DNA from: Methylobacter sp.
Lineage (GTDB): Bacteria > Pseudomonadota > Gammaproteobacteria > Methylococcales > Methylomonadaceae
Reading direction: 5' to 3'
NCBI GenBank assembly: GCA_004299305.1
Contig: SCPZ01000097.1
Location: 62,001 to 126,000 of the forward strand
DNA length: 64,000 bases
Positions 36,616-47,123 of this stretch are shown piece by piece (position 1 is the stretch's first letter; each line of letters starts with the position of its first letter). The translations under genes were made by a program, and so were the position numbers. Under the pieces are notes generated by a model, which was not told the origin of the DNA, did no database searches, and saw only the letters and a list, made by a program, of their open reading frames with translations.

Positions 36616-37965
36616 CTAGCGGTGTGTTTCCTTATTTTGGCATGAAACCACTATGACCTGGGCAAAGCCTCCGCCGGGAGTTCGAAAGTTAGTCGTTTGT
36701 CCCTGATATAAACGGGCGCTTATCAATTGTGTCTGGCCTTTATAAGCGTAATGACGCAGATCAAGTTTGAAATCGACAATTTTATTTTCTATCTCCAATT
36801 GTCGCTCGCTCGGTTGCACCAGTGTCTGTGCAACATAATCATTCTGCAAGATTTCAGCAAAAACCCGCCGGGTTAGTTTGTCGCCGCGATATGCGGCTTT
36901 ACTGCCGTAACCTTTAGCGGGTTTGAAAAACAAATGTTTCCGGGTGGCCCATAGTGCTTCGGCATCATCTGGATTAACCGAAATTGTATGCGCGATGCCT
37001 GTAAGCAGTGTGGTCCTGGTTTTAACGTCAACTCCTATATCCAGTAATGCGGCTTCGTCAGTCAGTAGCGCCAAGTTTCTTTTGTCTGCATAAAGTGCGT
37101 GAGCCCGTGGATGGGGGGTAACGACTACCGCTTTTGCCAGGTAGGCTTCGAGTAAGGACTGGTGCGTCGTCGCTTCCAGGCTGAAATCCGTCAGTCGATT
37201 GTAGACCAGGTCGATACGCTGATGTCCGTGCCAAAGCGCTTGATCATGGAATATCAGTTTAGATGGGTCGCAAATAACGGTATTGATGTTATGTTGCTCA
37301 AACAGTCTTTTAAACAAAATAAATTCCGGCAACATATATTGGTTTTTTGGATCTTCGTCGACAATAGCAATCGAAGTTAAAGGTTGTTGGCCTCGTTCAA
37401 CTTGCCATTCGTCAATAAACATCTCGATAAAGGCCTGCTCCGGATTACGGTTGTCCGTTGCCCAGGTTAGGCGTGCCAATAATTGCTCCGCTGCCAGATT
37501 AGAGCAGACTTTTTGCGTACGGGCCATGATGGCATTGAGTAACGCCCCGCCGGCATTAGTGTTTATTTCAATCAATTGCGGTCCTTCGGTACCTAGGTGA
37601 AAGTCATAGCCGAAAAAAACACCGTGAGTCTTTGGTATGAATTTCGCTGCCTCTGGAGCGTAAGCAAGAACACGTTGCTGATAAGCCGGCAAAGCTATAA
37701 CGCTTTCTATTGCAGCAATGATGTCACGTTGTCTGTGTATGCAGGCGTCGGTTACAAATACGGCGGATTCGGAAAAAAGGTAAGGACGTTCTTCAAAGAT
37801 CATTCGGTACAGATTGAAATCGCCTTGCTGTTGCGATAATTCCGCGCGCATTGCTTCTCGGTTGAGTGATGCGTAGCGACATTGGTTATTGAGTTGTTCG
37901 ACCCTTTGTTCGCATGTATGAGCGGTGGCTGTGAGTGATGGGCATGAATTAGAAGAGGAGGTCAT
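36616..37965 (-). CDS. ATP-grasp-like ligase of unknown substrate
   Basis: 449 residues. Segments such as LGTEGPQLIEINTNAGGALL, FFKPAKGYGSKAAYRGDKL and DFKLDLRHYAY suggest an ATP-grasp-like fold, with the metal-binding Glu-x-Asn on one side and a lysine- and glycine-rich nucleotide loop on the other. The order of these parts suggests a circularly permuted member, as in glutathionylspermidine-synthase-like proteins. This rests on motif reading only. No signal peptide. It is isolated, so context gives no hint of the substrate. Confidence 0.5.
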   Translation of the reverse strand: MTSSSNSCPSLTATAHTCEQRVEQLNNQCRYASLNREAMRAELSQQQGDFNLYRMIFEERPYLFSESAVFVTDACIHRQRDIIAAIESVIALPAYQQRVLAYAPEAAKFIPKTHGVFFGYDFHLGTEGPQLIEINTNAGGALLNAIMARTQKVCSNLAAEQLLARLTWATDNRNPEQAFIEMFIDEWQVERGQQPLTSIAIVDEDPKNQYMLPEFILFKRLFEQHNINTVICDPSKLIFHDQALWHGHQRIDLVYNRLTDFSLEATTHQSLLEAYLAKAVVVTPHPRAHALYADKRNLALLTDEAALLDIGVDVKTRTTLLTGIAHTISVNPDDAEALWATRKHLFFKPAKGYGSKAAYRGDKLTRRVFAEILQNDYVAQTLVQPSERQLEIENKIVDFKLDLRHYAYKGQTQLISARLYQGQTTNFRTPGGGFAQVIVVSCQNKETHR

Positions 37966-38300
37966 TTAAATTTTATTTTTACAGGTAAACGAATTTAAGC
38001 ATCGATAACCGTGGTTATGGAGGGTATTGATAATATTAAGCGGGCTAATCATAGAGTAAACTACGACTTATACCCATTACTTATTTTTGCCGGTCAAGTG
38101 AGGGGCGGTAGAGGTGATTTTTTAACATAAGCGATATAACTCAATATTTTATTAAACTGTGTTATATAACGTGATTTAATAAAATGACATGCGCTTTTAA
38201 GTTATTAAATCTTAATTAAATCAAATTGTTGGTATTTTGGCACCAATCATGCTTTTAAGTATGTATATTTTGTTACTTAATTGTATAGCAGAGGTGAAAA
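37966..38300. other. AT-rich region upstream of the copper block
   Basis: 335 bases, strongly AT-rich and without genes. It contains the 38-bp palindrome described separately and is expected to hold the promoter for the downstream small genes. Confidence 0.4.
38147..38184. promoter_or_regulatory. Palindromic operator-like site
   Basis: A 38-bp palindrome centred at 38165.5: arms TTTTATTAAA/TTTAATAAAA and core GTTATATAAC. Its left part TTATTAAACTGTGTTAT (17 bases) recurs exactly at 49194-49210, again as half of a palindrome. It lies 117 bases before the first small gene of the copper block. Confidence 0.5.
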
Positions 38301-38516
38301 ATGAGTCAGCAATTAGCACGCACAGAAGTTAAAAAAAATAATAATGGCGCTTTGTTATTAGGGACTGGTTTAGTTGTTGCTTCCATGGTGTTAGTGCCGG
38401 CCTTGGCAGGTAGGCTGGGGTTGGGAGCTAGTTTGACCGGGGCGTTAAGAATCGCGTTGATGAAGGCCTCAAATCGAGCGGTTCGTGGTGCGACTGATGT
38501 CTCTAAAGCAGCTTAA
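38301..38516 (+). CDS. Small hydrophobic protein, possibly DUF5132-like
   Basis: 71 residues. A polar N-terminus (SQQLARTEVKKNNN) precedes a hydrophobic glycine-rich segment (about 17-45, with VLVPALAG) and a basic, alanine-rich tail (IALMKASNRAVRGATDVSKAA). The layout resembles the small DUF5132 proteins found beside P-type ATPases and HMA2 proteins, but the match is by eye. An AGAGGTG ribosome site lies 7 bases before the ATG. First gene of the copper block. Confidence 0.55.
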   Translation: MSQQLARTEVKKNNNGALLLGTGLVVASMVLVPALAGRLGLGASLTGALRIALMKASNRAVRGATDVSKAA

Positions 38517-38732
38517 TCAAAAGGATGCTGCTGCAAATGCTCAATTGGTGTAGTTGAATTTTCGTAGAATAGTTTTGAATTTTGTTTTGACCTCTTAGTG
38601 CGCCAGATTTTTTTGTCAAATGTCAATCTTATGGGAGCGTCAATTTGGCGACAAAGGGTAATCCCTTGGTGTTGTAGATAAGCTCATATCTTGTTAACAT
38701 GGCAAGCAAGCTAAATAACATAGTTAAGTATA

Positions 38733-38900
38733 ATGACTGATACTAAAAAAGTATGTGATCTTTGCGGATTAGATGTTGAAACGCCTGGTTTTACATTAAA
38801 AACTAAAGAAGGCGATAAAGCGTTCTGTTGCGAAGGGTGCAAGGGTATTTATCAATTGTTAAACGAAGATCAAATTTTGCCTGAGTCCGATCAGGATTAA
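38733..38900 (+). CDS. Small cysteine-rich metal-binding protein (P-ATPase accessory domain)
   Basis: 55 residues, below common gene-finder limits. KVCDLCGLDV and AFCCEGCKGIYQLL give a CxxC...CCxxC zinc-ribbon-like pattern. This is the domain that normally forms the extreme N-terminus of cbb3-associated (FixI/CcoI-type) P-ATPases; here it is free-standing and placed just before the P-ATPase genes. It likely binds or hands over a metal ion such as Cu(I). No strong ribosome site is seen, but the frame, domain match and position are convincing. Confidence 0.75.
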   Translation: MTDTKKVCDLCGLDVETPGFTLKTKEGDKAFCCEGCKGIYQLLNEDQILPESDQD

Positions 38901-38939
38901 TTATTCGCCAATTATTCAAATTATTAAGGAAAAATAAAT

Positions 38940-39194
38940 ATGAAGCTCGCAGCTAAAGAAGTCGCTAAAGGGTCAATTGTTTCATCTACAGTACATACGG
39001 GGAGTCGACTAATGGGTAATGTTGCGAAACATCCGGTTCTGGTCTTTGGCTTAGGCGTAGTAGCCGGCTATTTGGTCTATAAATACAGAAAAGAAATAAT
39101 TTCCAGCACTACCAAAGCGGTAGATGCCGGTAAGGATTTTGTATTACAGCAAAAAGAAAACCTGGAAGATATTGTCGCGGAAAGCAAGGAATAA
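38940..39194 (+). CDS. One-TM protein of the HP..F..G..AG....KYRK family, copy 1
   Basis: 84 residues. A soluble N-terminus is followed by the core HPVLVFGLGVVAGYLVYKYRK (transmembrane helix then basic stop-transfer) and a charged, probably helical C-terminus (GKDFVLQQKENLEDIV). It shares core and tail with the two small proteins at 46766-47065 and 47124-47483, so the three are paralogs. An AAGGAAAAATAA ribosome site is present. It is followed by a terminator. The family is not recognised; size and position recall mycobacterial PacL partners of P-ATPases, without sequence proof. Confidence 0.7.
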   Translation: MKLAAKEVAKGSIVSSTVHTGSRLMGNVAKHPVLVFGLGVVAGYLVYKYRKEIISSTTKAVDAGKDFVLQQKENLEDIVAESKE

Positions 39195-39251
39195 CAGGCG
39201 GTTTCTTCACTCAAAGTTGGTTCATTCTTTATAGAATGAGTGACTTCATTG

Positions 39252-39300
39252 ACGGGTGTTTTTCCTGTTTGCATGAATACAGGGCACCCGTTTTGTTTTT
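39252..39300 (+). terminator. Intrinsic terminator
   Basis: ACGGGTG pairs with CACCCGT around an inner CCTGT/ACAGG stem, followed by TTTTGTTTTT. It ends the small-gene unit 38301-39194. Confidence 0.8.
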
Positions 39301-39318
39301 CTAGGGGCTTTTTAAGTT

Positions 39319-39930
39319 ATGTCTATCCAAAAAGAATTTGTGCTGCGTTACCGTGTGGACGGGCATGTAAGATTTCAAATACCTGTTCAGATTTGTAATG
39401 TTGATGTAGCCAAAGCAGTAACGGATGGCATTTCTGGAATAGACGGCGTATATCGCGTTAATTTCTATCGCAGTCAGCAGAAATTATCTATTCGTTTCGA
39501 TGAAGCTGTTTGTGATTTCAAATCATTGGCTAAGCAGCTCTTTCATTTGCTTGCTGACCTGGAAGAAAAAGGCGCCTTAAAACCAAGGCCCGTTTCAAAA
39601 TCAGTGCTGTGGAAGGAAAAAGCCAAATCCAAATTAGACGGTTTTAAGGCGACGCGCTGGGCCAAAGAAAAGTTCGGCGATGCAAAAGAGACGGTTCAGG
39701 CGGCCAAAGTCATTACCAAGCTGGGCATGAAAACGCCCAAAGCTTTCATGAAAGACCCGGAAAAAACCATCATTGATTTTTTAAACGATATTTTGGTGAT
39801 ATTTCTTATCAGGTTGCACTGGAACAATATTACCCAGCATTGGCTTATAAGTCCCCTCAAGCATCGCTATGAATGGATGGCATTGTTCTATATGTTCTTT
39901 TTACTGGTTCGTTCGCGTAGACAAAAATAG
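39319..39930 (+). CDS. Membrane-linked HMA2-like domain protein
   Basis: 203 residues. Residues 1-90 form a ferredoxin-like HMA2-type domain (RYRVDGHVRFQIP, then GVYRVNFYRSQQKLSIRFDE) without the CxxC metal site. A basic helical middle region follows, and the C-terminus has one or two hydrophobic segments. The domain resembles the N-terminal 90 residues of both P-ATPases in the block. A non-metal-binding HMA fold suggests a docking role (inference). It is 90 bases upstream of the first ATPase gene. Confidence 0.7.
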   Translation: MSIQKEFVLRYRVDGHVRFQIPVQICNVDVAKAVTDGISGIDGVYRVNFYRSQQKLSIRFDEAVCDFKSLAKQLFHLLADLEEKGALKPRPVSKSVLWKEKAKSKLDGFKATRWAKEKFGDAKETVQAAKVITKLGMKTPKAFMKDPEKTIIDFLNDILVIFLIRLHWNNITQHWLISPLKHRYEWMALFYMFFLLVRSRRQK

Positions 39931-40021
39931 AAGTTAGGCGAAAGGTCAAGGGTTAGCCTTCAATCAATAGGCTGGTCCTTTACCTTGTACCTGCTTTCCC
40001 CTGCCTCTGAACACTTTCGCT

Positions 40022-42487
40022 ATGGACACACAAATTTTTACGCCGAAAAACTTCCAGCTGGTTCATCAATTAACCAGACGTATCAGAATCATCTCGCCGA
40101 TCTTGAAAAATGATCAAGAGCGCGGCTATATTTTCGAGATTCTGTTAAAGAAACGACCTGAAATAAAACGAATACGCTCAGTTTACACGTTGGGCTCTGT
40201 CGTTATTCAGTTTGACCCAAAGAGTTTGCCAAAAAAGAATTTATTCATTTTGTTGGATGCGGTATTGGGGAATCTTGCCCGGAAACAGGCCGAGCAGCAG
40301 CACCAACACCAACACCAACAGCAACAGAAAATCCTGGATGGCCCGTTACAGGAAGTTGATCTTGCCGTTGAAGGCATGACCTGTGCATCCTGTGCTTTGC
40401 TGATAGAGATGGTGCTGAAGTGCGACCCTAGAGTCAAGCGGGCAAGTGTTAACTTCGGCACTTCAACCCTGACCGTTCATGGTCAGTTAGCTAAAGATGA
40501 TGTGAGCGCCAAGGTAGCGACGCTGGGTTATAAAACCTACGCAATGGATACCCTATCCCAGCGCAAAAACCTGATTGAAAAGGAACAGCAGCGGATTGAC
40601 CTAGCTAAACGCCGGTTCATCTGGTCCGGCATTTTGAGTTTTCCCGTTGTGCTTGTCGGCATGAACATGCCGACATCACGCTGGCTGCATTGGTTGCAGT
40701 TTGCACTTACAACGCCGGTAGTCTTCTGGTCCGGTTGGGGTTTTTTTACCAAAGCCTGGCGTTTGGCAAAACAACGAACGGCCAATATGGATACCTTGAT
40801 TGCTCTCGGCGTCGGCTCGGCTTACGGTTATAGTTTGCCTGCATTATTCAGGCGTAAAGGCCATATCTATTTTGAAGCGGGCGCGGCCATTATCACCTTT
40901 GTACTATTGGGGCGTTTTTTAGAGGAGCGAGCCAAAGGCAAGGCCGGTGAAGCGATACGTAAACTGGTCGATTTGCAACCGCAAACCGCAACCCTGATCC
41001 GTGACGGACAAGAGATAGTCATTGGCGTTGACGATTGCGCTATAGACGATGTGTTGCTGGTTCGTCCCGGCGAAAAAATACCGACCGACGGCATCGTGAT
41101 TCAGGGCGTATCCACGGTTGACGAAGCCATGGTGACAGGGGAAAGCCTGCCTGTGGTAAAAGACGTGGGTCATCAGGTGATAGGCGGCTGTGTTAACGGC
41201 AGCGGCGCGTTGCGCATTCGCGTGACGGCGGTGGGCATGGACACCGTACTGGCCGGGATAGTACACATGGTTGACCAAGCTCAGGCAACCAAGTTACCGA
41301 TCCAAAAACAGGTCGATAAAATTTCCGCCGTGTTTGTGCCGTCAGTAATGATCCTGTCGGGTTTAACCATGGCCGGTTGGCTGCTGGTAGGTGCGCCATT
41401 CGGCTTCGCTTTCGGTAACGCGATCACGGTATTGCTGATTGCCTGTCCTTGCGCACTGGGTTTGGCAACACCGGCGGCGATTATGGTGGGGGCAGGGCAG
41501 GCGGCAAGTATGGGGATTTATATCCGCAACGGAGAAAGCCTGGAAATGGCGGCAAAGCTCAATGTCGTCGTTTTCGACAAAACCGGCACGATTACCGAAG
41601 GCAAGCCTAAAGTCACTGATTTGCTTAAATTATCTCGAATCAGCGAAGAAAAAATAATCAGGCTGGCGGCTTCTGCAGAACATAATTCGGAACATTTTTT
41701 GGGCAAGGCGATTGTTGCCTATGCTAAAGAGCAGTCTATCGAGTTGCAGGAATGCACGCATTTCTACAGTGAAACCGGTCGAGGCATTGAAGCTGAAGTT
41801 GACGGCAAAAAACTGTTGCTGGGTAACAATGCCTGGCTGCTGGATAAAGGCATTGTTGTTGATAGCTTATTAAGCGCAGCCAGTGACTTTTCCGGGCAGG
41901 GCAAAACGCCGGTATTCATGGCCGTCAACGGCAAAGCGGCGGCTGTATTCGGTATTGCCGACAAGCCCAGGCCGCAAGCCATACAAGCCATACAACACCT
42001 GAAAAAACTGGGTATTCATACGCTGATGGTAACCGGCGATACTGAAAAAACGGCCGATTATATTGCCGCCATAGTAGGCATCGAAACGGTTATCGCCAAT
42101 GCCAAGCCCGAACAAAAATTGGCTATCATTCACCAGTTTCAGGATGAAGGTAAAAACGTCGGCATGATCGGCGACGGCATTAATGACGCGCCGGCATTAG
42201 CGGCTGCCGATGTTGGCTTCGCCATCGGTACCGGTACTGATATAGCGATTGAGTCGGCCGATATGACCTTGGTGCATGGGGATATTACCAAAGTGACCGA
42301 GGCTATCCAGTTAAGCACCGATACCATCAGGATTATCAAACAAAACCTGTTCTGGGCCTTCGGTTATAACGTTATTGCAATTCCGGTAGCGGCGATGGGG
42401 AATTTGAACCCGATGATAGCGTCGGCGGCAATGGCCTTAAGCTCGGTTTCAGTTATTGTTAACTCATTAAGATTAAATAAAAAATAG
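40022..42487 (+). CDS. copA: Cu(I)-type P1B-ATPase with extra N-terminal HMA2 domain, copy 1
   Basis: 821 residues. A cysteine-less HMA2-like domain (about 1-88), a His/Gln-rich linker ([10 protein letters not shown]), then a classic HMA with GMTCASC (C121, C124). Core P1B ATPase: TGES actuator loop, C475-P-C477 in the ion-binding helix, D519 in DKTGT, and [16 protein letters not shown]. The last helices have GYNVIAIP and [13 protein letters not shown], the YN and MxxSS signature of P1B-1 Cu(I) pumps. It exports Cu(I) from the cytoplasm, for detoxification or cuproenzyme loading. It is 7 bases before the SafE gene. Confidence 0.94.
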   Translation: MDTQIFTPKNFQLVHQLTRRIRIISPILKNDQERGYIFEILLKKRPEIKRIRSVYTLGSVVIQFDPKSLPKKNLFILLDAVLGNLARKQAEQQHQHQHQQQQKILDGPLQEVDLAVEGMTCASCALLIEMVLKCDPRVKRASVNFGTSTLTVHGQLAKDDVSAKVATLGYKTYAMDTLSQRKNLIEKEQQRIDLAKRRFIWSGILSFPVVLVGMNMPTSRWLHWLQFALTTPVVFWSGWGFFTKAWRLAKQRTANMDTLIALGVGSAYGYSLPALFRRKGHIYFEAGAAIITFVLLGRFLEERAKGKAGEAIRKLVDLQPQTATLIRDGQEIVIGVDDCAIDDVLLVRPGEKIPTDGIVIQGVSTVDEAMVTGESLPVVKDVGHQVIGGCVNGSGALRIRVTAVGMDTVLAGIVHMVDQAQATKLPIQKQVDKISAVFVPSVMILSGLTMAGWLLVGAPFGFAFGNAITVLLIACPCALGLATPAAIMVGAGQAASMGIYIRNGESLEMAAKLNVVVFDKTGTITEGKPKVTDLLKLSRISEEKIIRLAASAEHNSEHFLGKAIVAYAKEQSIELQECTHFYSETGRGIEAEVDGKKLLLGNNAWLLDKGIVVDSLLSAASDFSGQGKTPVFMAVNGKAAAVFGIADKPRPQAIQAIQHLKKLGIHTLMVTGDTEKTADYIAAIVGIETVIANAKPEQKLAIIHQFQDEGKNVGMIGDGINDAPALAAADVGFAIGTGTDIAIESADMTLVHGDITKVTEAIQLSTDTIRIIKQNLFWAFGYNVIAIPVAAMGNLNPMIASAAMALSSVSVIVNSLRLNKK

Positions 42488-42494
42488 GATCACA

Positions 42495-43325
42495 ATGGAT
42501 CATTCAACGATGGATCATGGGATGCAGCATGTGATGGCTGCGGCAGGCGGATTTGATTACGGCCTAGCCTTTATGGCCGGCTTGTTAGGCAGCGGGCACT
42601 GTGTGGGAATGTGCGGAGCGTTGGTTTCAGGCTGCTTTATGAGAGCAGGCGCCTCAAAAAGTTATTTCCCATATCTGGCTTACCAGATGGCCAGAATATT
42701 CGTCTACACCCTGGTCGGATTCGCAGCGGCGGCACTCGGCGTCGTGCTGGTTTCCAGTGGCGTGTTCGGTCAAATGCAAAGCATCCTGCAAATGGTCATC
42801 GGTTCCGTCGTTATTGTTCTTGCCTTGGGTATTTTAGGCTGGATTCCCTTTCAGGGATCAGTCAAGCTATTGCCTATGAACTTATTGCGCAAAGGCTATG
42901 CCGAATCAAGAACCAAAGGCCCCCTGTTGGGAGCAACGATTGCCGGATTGTTAAACGGGCTGATGCCTTGTCCGTTAACTTTTGCGATGGCGGTTAAAGC
43001 AACCTCGGCAACGACTATTATGGAAGGCGGCTTGTTGATGCTGACCTTTGGTGCAGGTACATTGCCCACCATGCTGTTCGTCAGTGTGGCGTTCGGCAAA
43101 ATGAGCGCCCACTTTAGAGGCTTAATGATGAAGTCAGCGGCACTGATTATGATTGCGATGGGCTGCTACACCATTTATATGGGCTTGTCGTTTTATGTCG
43201 CGGAAAATTTCCAGCATCATAATTTTATCCACGACATTAAAAATGAAATTGATGCGGTTATTTTGTTTCTGCAACAAATGGTTGAATACTATACCGGCAT
43301 GATCAAAAGTATTCAGGGCGGTTAA
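42495..43325 (+). CDS. SafE/TauE-type membrane protein near copper ATPase
   Basis: 276 residues, six or so TM segments. GSGHCVGMCGALVSGC is the signature of the SafE-like (DsbD-related) family commonly found beside CcoI-type Cu P-ATPases; the paired cysteines in CVGMC are conserved. The N-terminus is Met/His-rich (MDHSTMDHGMQHVM), suggesting a copper site. It follows the ATPase by 7 bases and overlaps or abuts the EcsC gene, so the three form one operon. Role: probably copper handling or reductant relay in the membrane (inference). Confidence 0.85.
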   Translation: MDHSTMDHGMQHVMAAAGGFDYGLAFMAGLLGSGHCVGMCGALVSGCFMRAGASKSYFPYLAYQMARIFVYTLVGFAAAALGVVLVSSGVFGQMQSILQMVIGSVVIVLALGILGWIPFQGSVKLLPMNLLRKGYAESRTKGPLLGATIAGLLNGLMPCPLTFAMAVKATSATTIMEGGLLMLTFGAGTLPTMLFVSVAFGKMSAHFRGLMMKSAALIMIAMGCYTIYMGLSFYVAENFQHHNFIHDIKNEIDAVILFLQQMVEYYTGMIKSIQGG

Positions 43326-44147
43326 ATGCAGCAGGCTGATTTTGTTGCCTTGGTACATGCGGCTCAAAATCTGGAATCAATGAGTCTGGCAACGCGTATG
43401 AGTCAGTTAGTCGGGATGCCGATAGAAAAGGTGATGGCCGCATTACCCGGACACTGGTCCGCCATTGTTACCCGCGTTACTAAAATAGCGTTGAAAAAAG
43501 CACTGGATGGCGCTTTATTGTCCCTGAAATCAGCGCCACGAGAACCGGCGAATAATACACATAAGATTCTCGCTGTCCTCAGTGGTGCAGTCGGCGGCTC
43601 ATTTGGAATCGCGGCTCTAGCAATCGAGTTACCTCTATCTGCGACGATTATGTTGCGGTCTATTGCCGATATTGCGCGTAGTGAAGGCGAAGATCTGGGT
43701 AATATTGATACTAAAATGGCCTGCTTGACCGTATTTGCCTTGAGCGGTGGCGGTTCTGAATCGGAGTCTGCGGATACCAGTTATTACGCCGTGCGTTCGT
43801 TTTTGACTAAAGCGTTAAACGATACATCCAGGCATATTGGCGTGAGTGGTCTGTCCAAAGAAGGTGCGCCCGTGTTAGTTAAGTTACTAAACGCCGTATC
43901 CAGCCGGTTTAGTATCCCGGTTTCAGAAAAATTGGTCGCACAGGCCATACCTGCAATTGGTTTAATAGGAGGAGCTTCAGTTAATTTATTGTTTATCAAT
44001 CATTATCAGAAAATGGCTAAAGCTCATTTTACTGTGCGTCGTTTAGAGCGACATTACGGAGAGGAATTAGTTAAACAGGTTTATACGGAAATTGTAACTG
44101 GTAATGCTGACAATAAAAGCAACTTTGTACCGAAGAAAATTAAGTAA
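43326..44147 (+). CDS. EcsC-family protein
   Basis: 273 residues. ALAIELPLSATIMLRSIADIARSEGEDL is the EcsC family segment. A glycine-rich hydrophobic stretch (AVGGSFGIAAL) and a second at the C-terminus (AIPAIGLIGGASVNLLF) probably associate with membranes. The family name comes from a Bacillus ABC-transporter locus and the molecular function is unknown. EcsC genes recur next to P-ATPase and HMA2 genes. It starts immediately after the SafE stop. Confidence 0.85.
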   Translation: MQQADFVALVHAAQNLESMSLATRMSQLVGMPIEKVMAALPGHWSAIVTRVTKIALKKALDGALLSLKSAPREPANNTHKILAVLSGAVGGSFGIAALAIELPLSATIMLRSIADIARSEGEDLGNIDTKMACLTVFALSGGGSESESADTSYYAVRSFLTKALNDTSRHIGVSGLSKEGAPVLVKLLNAVSSRFSIPVSEKLVAQAIPAIGLIGGASVNLLFINHYQKMAKAHFTVRRLERHYGEELVKQVYTEIVTGNADNKSNFVPKKIK

Positions 44148-44200
44148 ATATAGAGCTAAATATTACCCCGAATTTGATGCAATGCTGCATCCTCCTCCAT

Positions 44201-46687
44201 CTATTTACGCTGCAACCTCAGGGAATTAAGCACTACCGAAATGGAACTTAAGGCCATCGCCCCCGACGCAATCATCGGGTTAAGTTTGCCCAGGGCCGCC
44301 ACCGGAATGGCAATCGTGTTGTAACCCAAGGCCCAGAACAGGTTTTGTTTGATGACGGTCAAGGTTGCGCCGCTCAACTCCATCACATCGGCGACCTTGC
44401 TGATGTCGCCGCTAACCAAAGTAAGATCTGCGGTTTCGATAGCAACATCGGCGCCCGTCCCGATCGCAAAACTAACATCAGCCGCTGCCAAGGCCGGTGC
44501 GTCATTGATACCGTCGCCAATCATGCCTACTTTATTACCTTGAGCTTGCAACTCGCGGACAATGTCGAGTTTTCGATCCGGCTTGGCATGAGCAATGACG
44601 GTATCTATGCCTACCTGTTCGGCGATATAACGGGCGGTTTGTTCGGTATCGCCGGTGACCATTATCGGTTTGATCCCCAGTTTGCGCAGTCTTTCGATAG
44701 CTTGACCGGCGTTCGCTCTTGGCTGGTCGGCGATGCCGAATAGCGCAGCCACCTTGCCGTCCACGCTCACATAAACCGGGGTCTTGCCTTGTGCGGCCAA
44801 GGGTAGGGCGCGTTTTGCCAAGGTTTTTAAATCGACGCCGGACTCTTCAAGCCAGGAGCGATTGCCGATCAAAATATCGCAGCCATCCACTCGGGCATGG
44901 ATGCCGTGACCGGGAATGTTGGTAAAGGCTTCGACCTTGACCGGGCTAACATGACGATCCTGGGCATAAGCGACTATTGTTTTCGCCAGAAAATGCTCGG
45001 AGCCGGATTCAGCCGCTGCGACCAAGGTTAATATGCGTTGCTCGGTTTTTTTAGCGATGGCAATAAAATCGGTAACCTGTGGTTTGCCTTCGGTAATGGT
45101 CCCGGTTTTATCGAATATGATCGTAGTCAACTTCGACGCCATCTCCAGGCTTTCTCCGTTGCGGATGTAAACCCCGCGCCGCGCCGCCTGTCCGGTGCCG
45201 ACCATGATCGCCATCGGCGTGGCCAAACCAAGCGAACAAGGACAAGCGATCAACAGTACCGCTATCGCATTGCTGAAAGCAATTCGAAAACCTACGCCAA
45301 CCGACAACCAAGCCAGGAAGGTAACAGAAGATACCGCTATCACGGAGGGTACAAAAACAGCGGAAATACTATCTACGGTTTTTTGAATGGGTAGTTTGGA
45401 TGACTGGGCCTGATCCACCATATGGATAATGTTTGCCAGGACGGTATCCGTGCCGACAGCAGTGACGCGCATTTTTAGCACGCCATTGCCGTTAATGCAG
45501 CCGCCCACCAGGCGATGGCCATGCTCCTTGACAACCGGTAGACTTTCGCCGGTCACCATCGATTCATCGACCGTCGAAAGCCCGTCAATCACAATGCCGT
45601 CAGTCGGAATTTTTTCGCCGGGGCGAATCAGCAATATGTCATTAACGTGAACTTGGTCAACGCTGATCAGGACTTTTTTGTTGCCATGCATGACGGTGGC
45701 ATTTTGCGGTTGCAAATCGACCAGCGAGCGAATCGCTTCGTGGGCTTTACCTTTGGCTTTTTCCTCCAGGTAACGACCGATCAGGACAAAGCTGATGATC
45801 CCGGTCGCGGAATCGAAGTACAGCCCCCGTTTCCCGGCCAGCAGGGATGCTACGCTGTAACCGTAAGACGCGCCCACACCTATGGCAATCAGGCTATCCA
45901 TGTTGGTAGTGCGTTGCCGAGCCAGTTTTATGGCTTTTTCAAAGAAAGGCCACCCCGCCCAGAGTACGATAGGCGTGGCAAGCAAATGCTGCGCCCAATG
46001 CCAAAACCGGGAAGAGGGTGCGATCATACCGATAACCATAATAGGCAAGCTTAGCGTTCCGGCCAAAATCGCCCGGCGTCGGGCATCGGTCAGGCGTTGC
46101 TTTTCGCGTGCGATCATAATTTGACGCTGAGCCAAACTATCAAGATTCTGCGCCTTGTAGCCCATGTTGCCGATCAACATGCAGACATTCTCTTTAGTGG
46201 TCCGGCCGGTCACCGTAGCGGTTTCTGTTGCGTAATTGACGTTCGCCGATGAAATATGCGGATCCCGCTTCAACAACATTTCGATCAGCAGTGCGCAGGA
46301 TACGCAACTCATACCATCGACACTGAGGTTGAATTCCTGTTCGGCGATACCTTCATCGCCCTCAGCAGGCACCCATTGTGAAGCGTTATCGAGAGCCGTT
46401 GTGGGTTTTCTTTTGCCCAGATTTGCCAGTAACGTATCTAAAAGGGTGAATAACTTTGCTTTAGGTAGCTTTTCAGGGTCAAAACAGATGACAATTGAAG
46501 CAATATCGGGAACTGTGCGAACTTCTTCGATGCCGTCCCGTTTTTGCAGCAGAATTTCCAGAACACAGGCCCTCTCCGGGTCTTTGAGCAGAATCGGCGC
46601 AATAATACGAACTCGCCGGTTCAATGCATGAACCACTTTGCCGTGGCTTAGCTTACCGGTGTGTGAAGATTTCATTTCAGCGTCCAT
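44201..46687 (-). CDS. copA: Cu(I)-type P1B-ATPase with extra N-terminal HMA2 domain, copy 2
   Basis: 828 residues, a close paralog of the 821-residue ATPase, on the opposite strand and convergent with it. The cysteine-less HMA2-like domain (about 1-95) is followed by an HMA with C128-V-S-C131, C482-P-C484, DKTGT with D526, and GDGINDAPA. The Cu(I) signature is intact in the last helices ([21 protein letters not shown]). CPCSLG replaces the CPCALG of copy 1. It lies 78 bases downstream of two small one-TM proteins of the KYRK family, which form its operon. The two pumps may differ in metal affinity or target. Confidence 0.94.
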   Translation of the reverse strand: MDAEMKSSHTGKLSHGKVVHALNRRVRIIAPILLKDPERACVLEILLQKRDGIEEVRTVPDIASIVICFDPEKLPKAKLFTLLDTLLANLGKRKPTTALDNASQWVPAEGDEGIAEQEFNLSVDGMSCVSCALLIEMLLKRDPHISSANVNYATETATVTGRTTKENVCMLIGNMGYKAQNLDSLAQRQIMIAREKQRLTDARRRAILAGTLSLPIMVIGMIAPSSRFWHWAQHLLATPIVLWAGWPFFEKAIKLARQRTTNMDSLIAIGVGASYGYSVASLLAGKRGLYFDSATGIISFVLIGRYLEEKAKGKAHEAIRSLVDLQPQNATVMHGNKKVLISVDQVHVNDILLIRPGEKIPTDGIVIDGLSTVDESMVTGESLPVVKEHGHRLVGGCINGNGVLKMRVTAVGTDTVLANIIHMVDQAQSSKLPIQKTVDSISAVFVPSVIAVSSVTFLAWLSVGVGFRIAFSNAIAVLLIACPCSLGLATPMAIMVGTGQAARRGVYIRNGESLEMASKLTTIIFDKTGTITEGKPQVTDFIAIAKKTEQRILTLVAAAESGSEHFLAKTIVAYAQDRHVSPVKVEAFTNIPGHGIHARVDGCDILIGNRSWLEESGVDLKTLAKRALPLAAQGKTPVYVSVDGKVAALFGIADQPRANAGQAIERLRKLGIKPIMVTGDTEQTARYIAEQVGIDTVIAHAKPDRKLDIVRELQAQGNKVGMIGDGINDAPALAAADVSFAIGTGADVAIETADLTLVSGDISKVADVMELSGATLTVIKQNLFWALGYNTIAIPVAALGKLNPMIASGAMALSSISVVLNSLRLQRK

Positions 46688-46765
46688 TTGTGGTGATATT
46701 TCAGAGCCTTCAAACCAGCTATGTTGCTACGCAAGACTGCGCTTTAAGATGCTTCCGTTTTATTC

Positions 46766-47065
46766 TTATTGTTGAGCTTCGTTTGAAGTCGAGATAATAG
46801 ACTTGCGATATTTATAAACATAGCAGCCCGCAACGACACCGAGACCGAAAAGCGCCAAGGGATGGCTGACGATTTCCCTGATAAGGCTTTTTCCTGAGCC
46901 GGAACCGGCGGATACAACAGCGCCCGATGCAACGCTGGGGTTTTTCATTATCGACCCCATGCTTTCGCTCATCATTGAGCTCAGTGACATGTTTCTCATT
47001 GAGGCGTCCATCATTGTTGCCATTTCAGCACCGACCACAGCTTTTGTTTCGTGTATATGCGGCAT
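46766..47065 (-). CDS. One-TM protein of the HP..F..G..AG....KYRK family, copy 2
   Basis: 99 residues. A methionine-rich amphipathic N-terminus (MATMMDASMRNMSLSSMMSESMGSIMK) precedes the core HPLALFGLGVVAGCYVYKYRK and a short polar tail. The methionine cluster could bind Cu(I). The core matches the paralogs at 38940-39194 and 47124-47483. An AAGGAACAATT ribosome site is present. It lies upstream of the second Cu(I) ATPase in the same direction. Confidence 0.72.
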   Translation of the reverse strand: MPHIHETKAVVGAEMATMMDASMRNMSLSSMMSESMGSIMKNPSVASGAVVSAGSGSGKSLIREIVSHPLALFGLGVVAGCYVYKYRKSIISTSNEAQQ

Positions 47066-47123
47066 AATTGTTCCTTTCCAAGGTTATTACGATAGACTTG
47101 CAGGTTCTTAACCGAACGATGAT

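Noticed and set aside
38205-38225. FNR-like TTAAT...ATCAA site
   Set aside because: Spacing is 3 instead of 4 and one half deviates, in a very AT-rich region.
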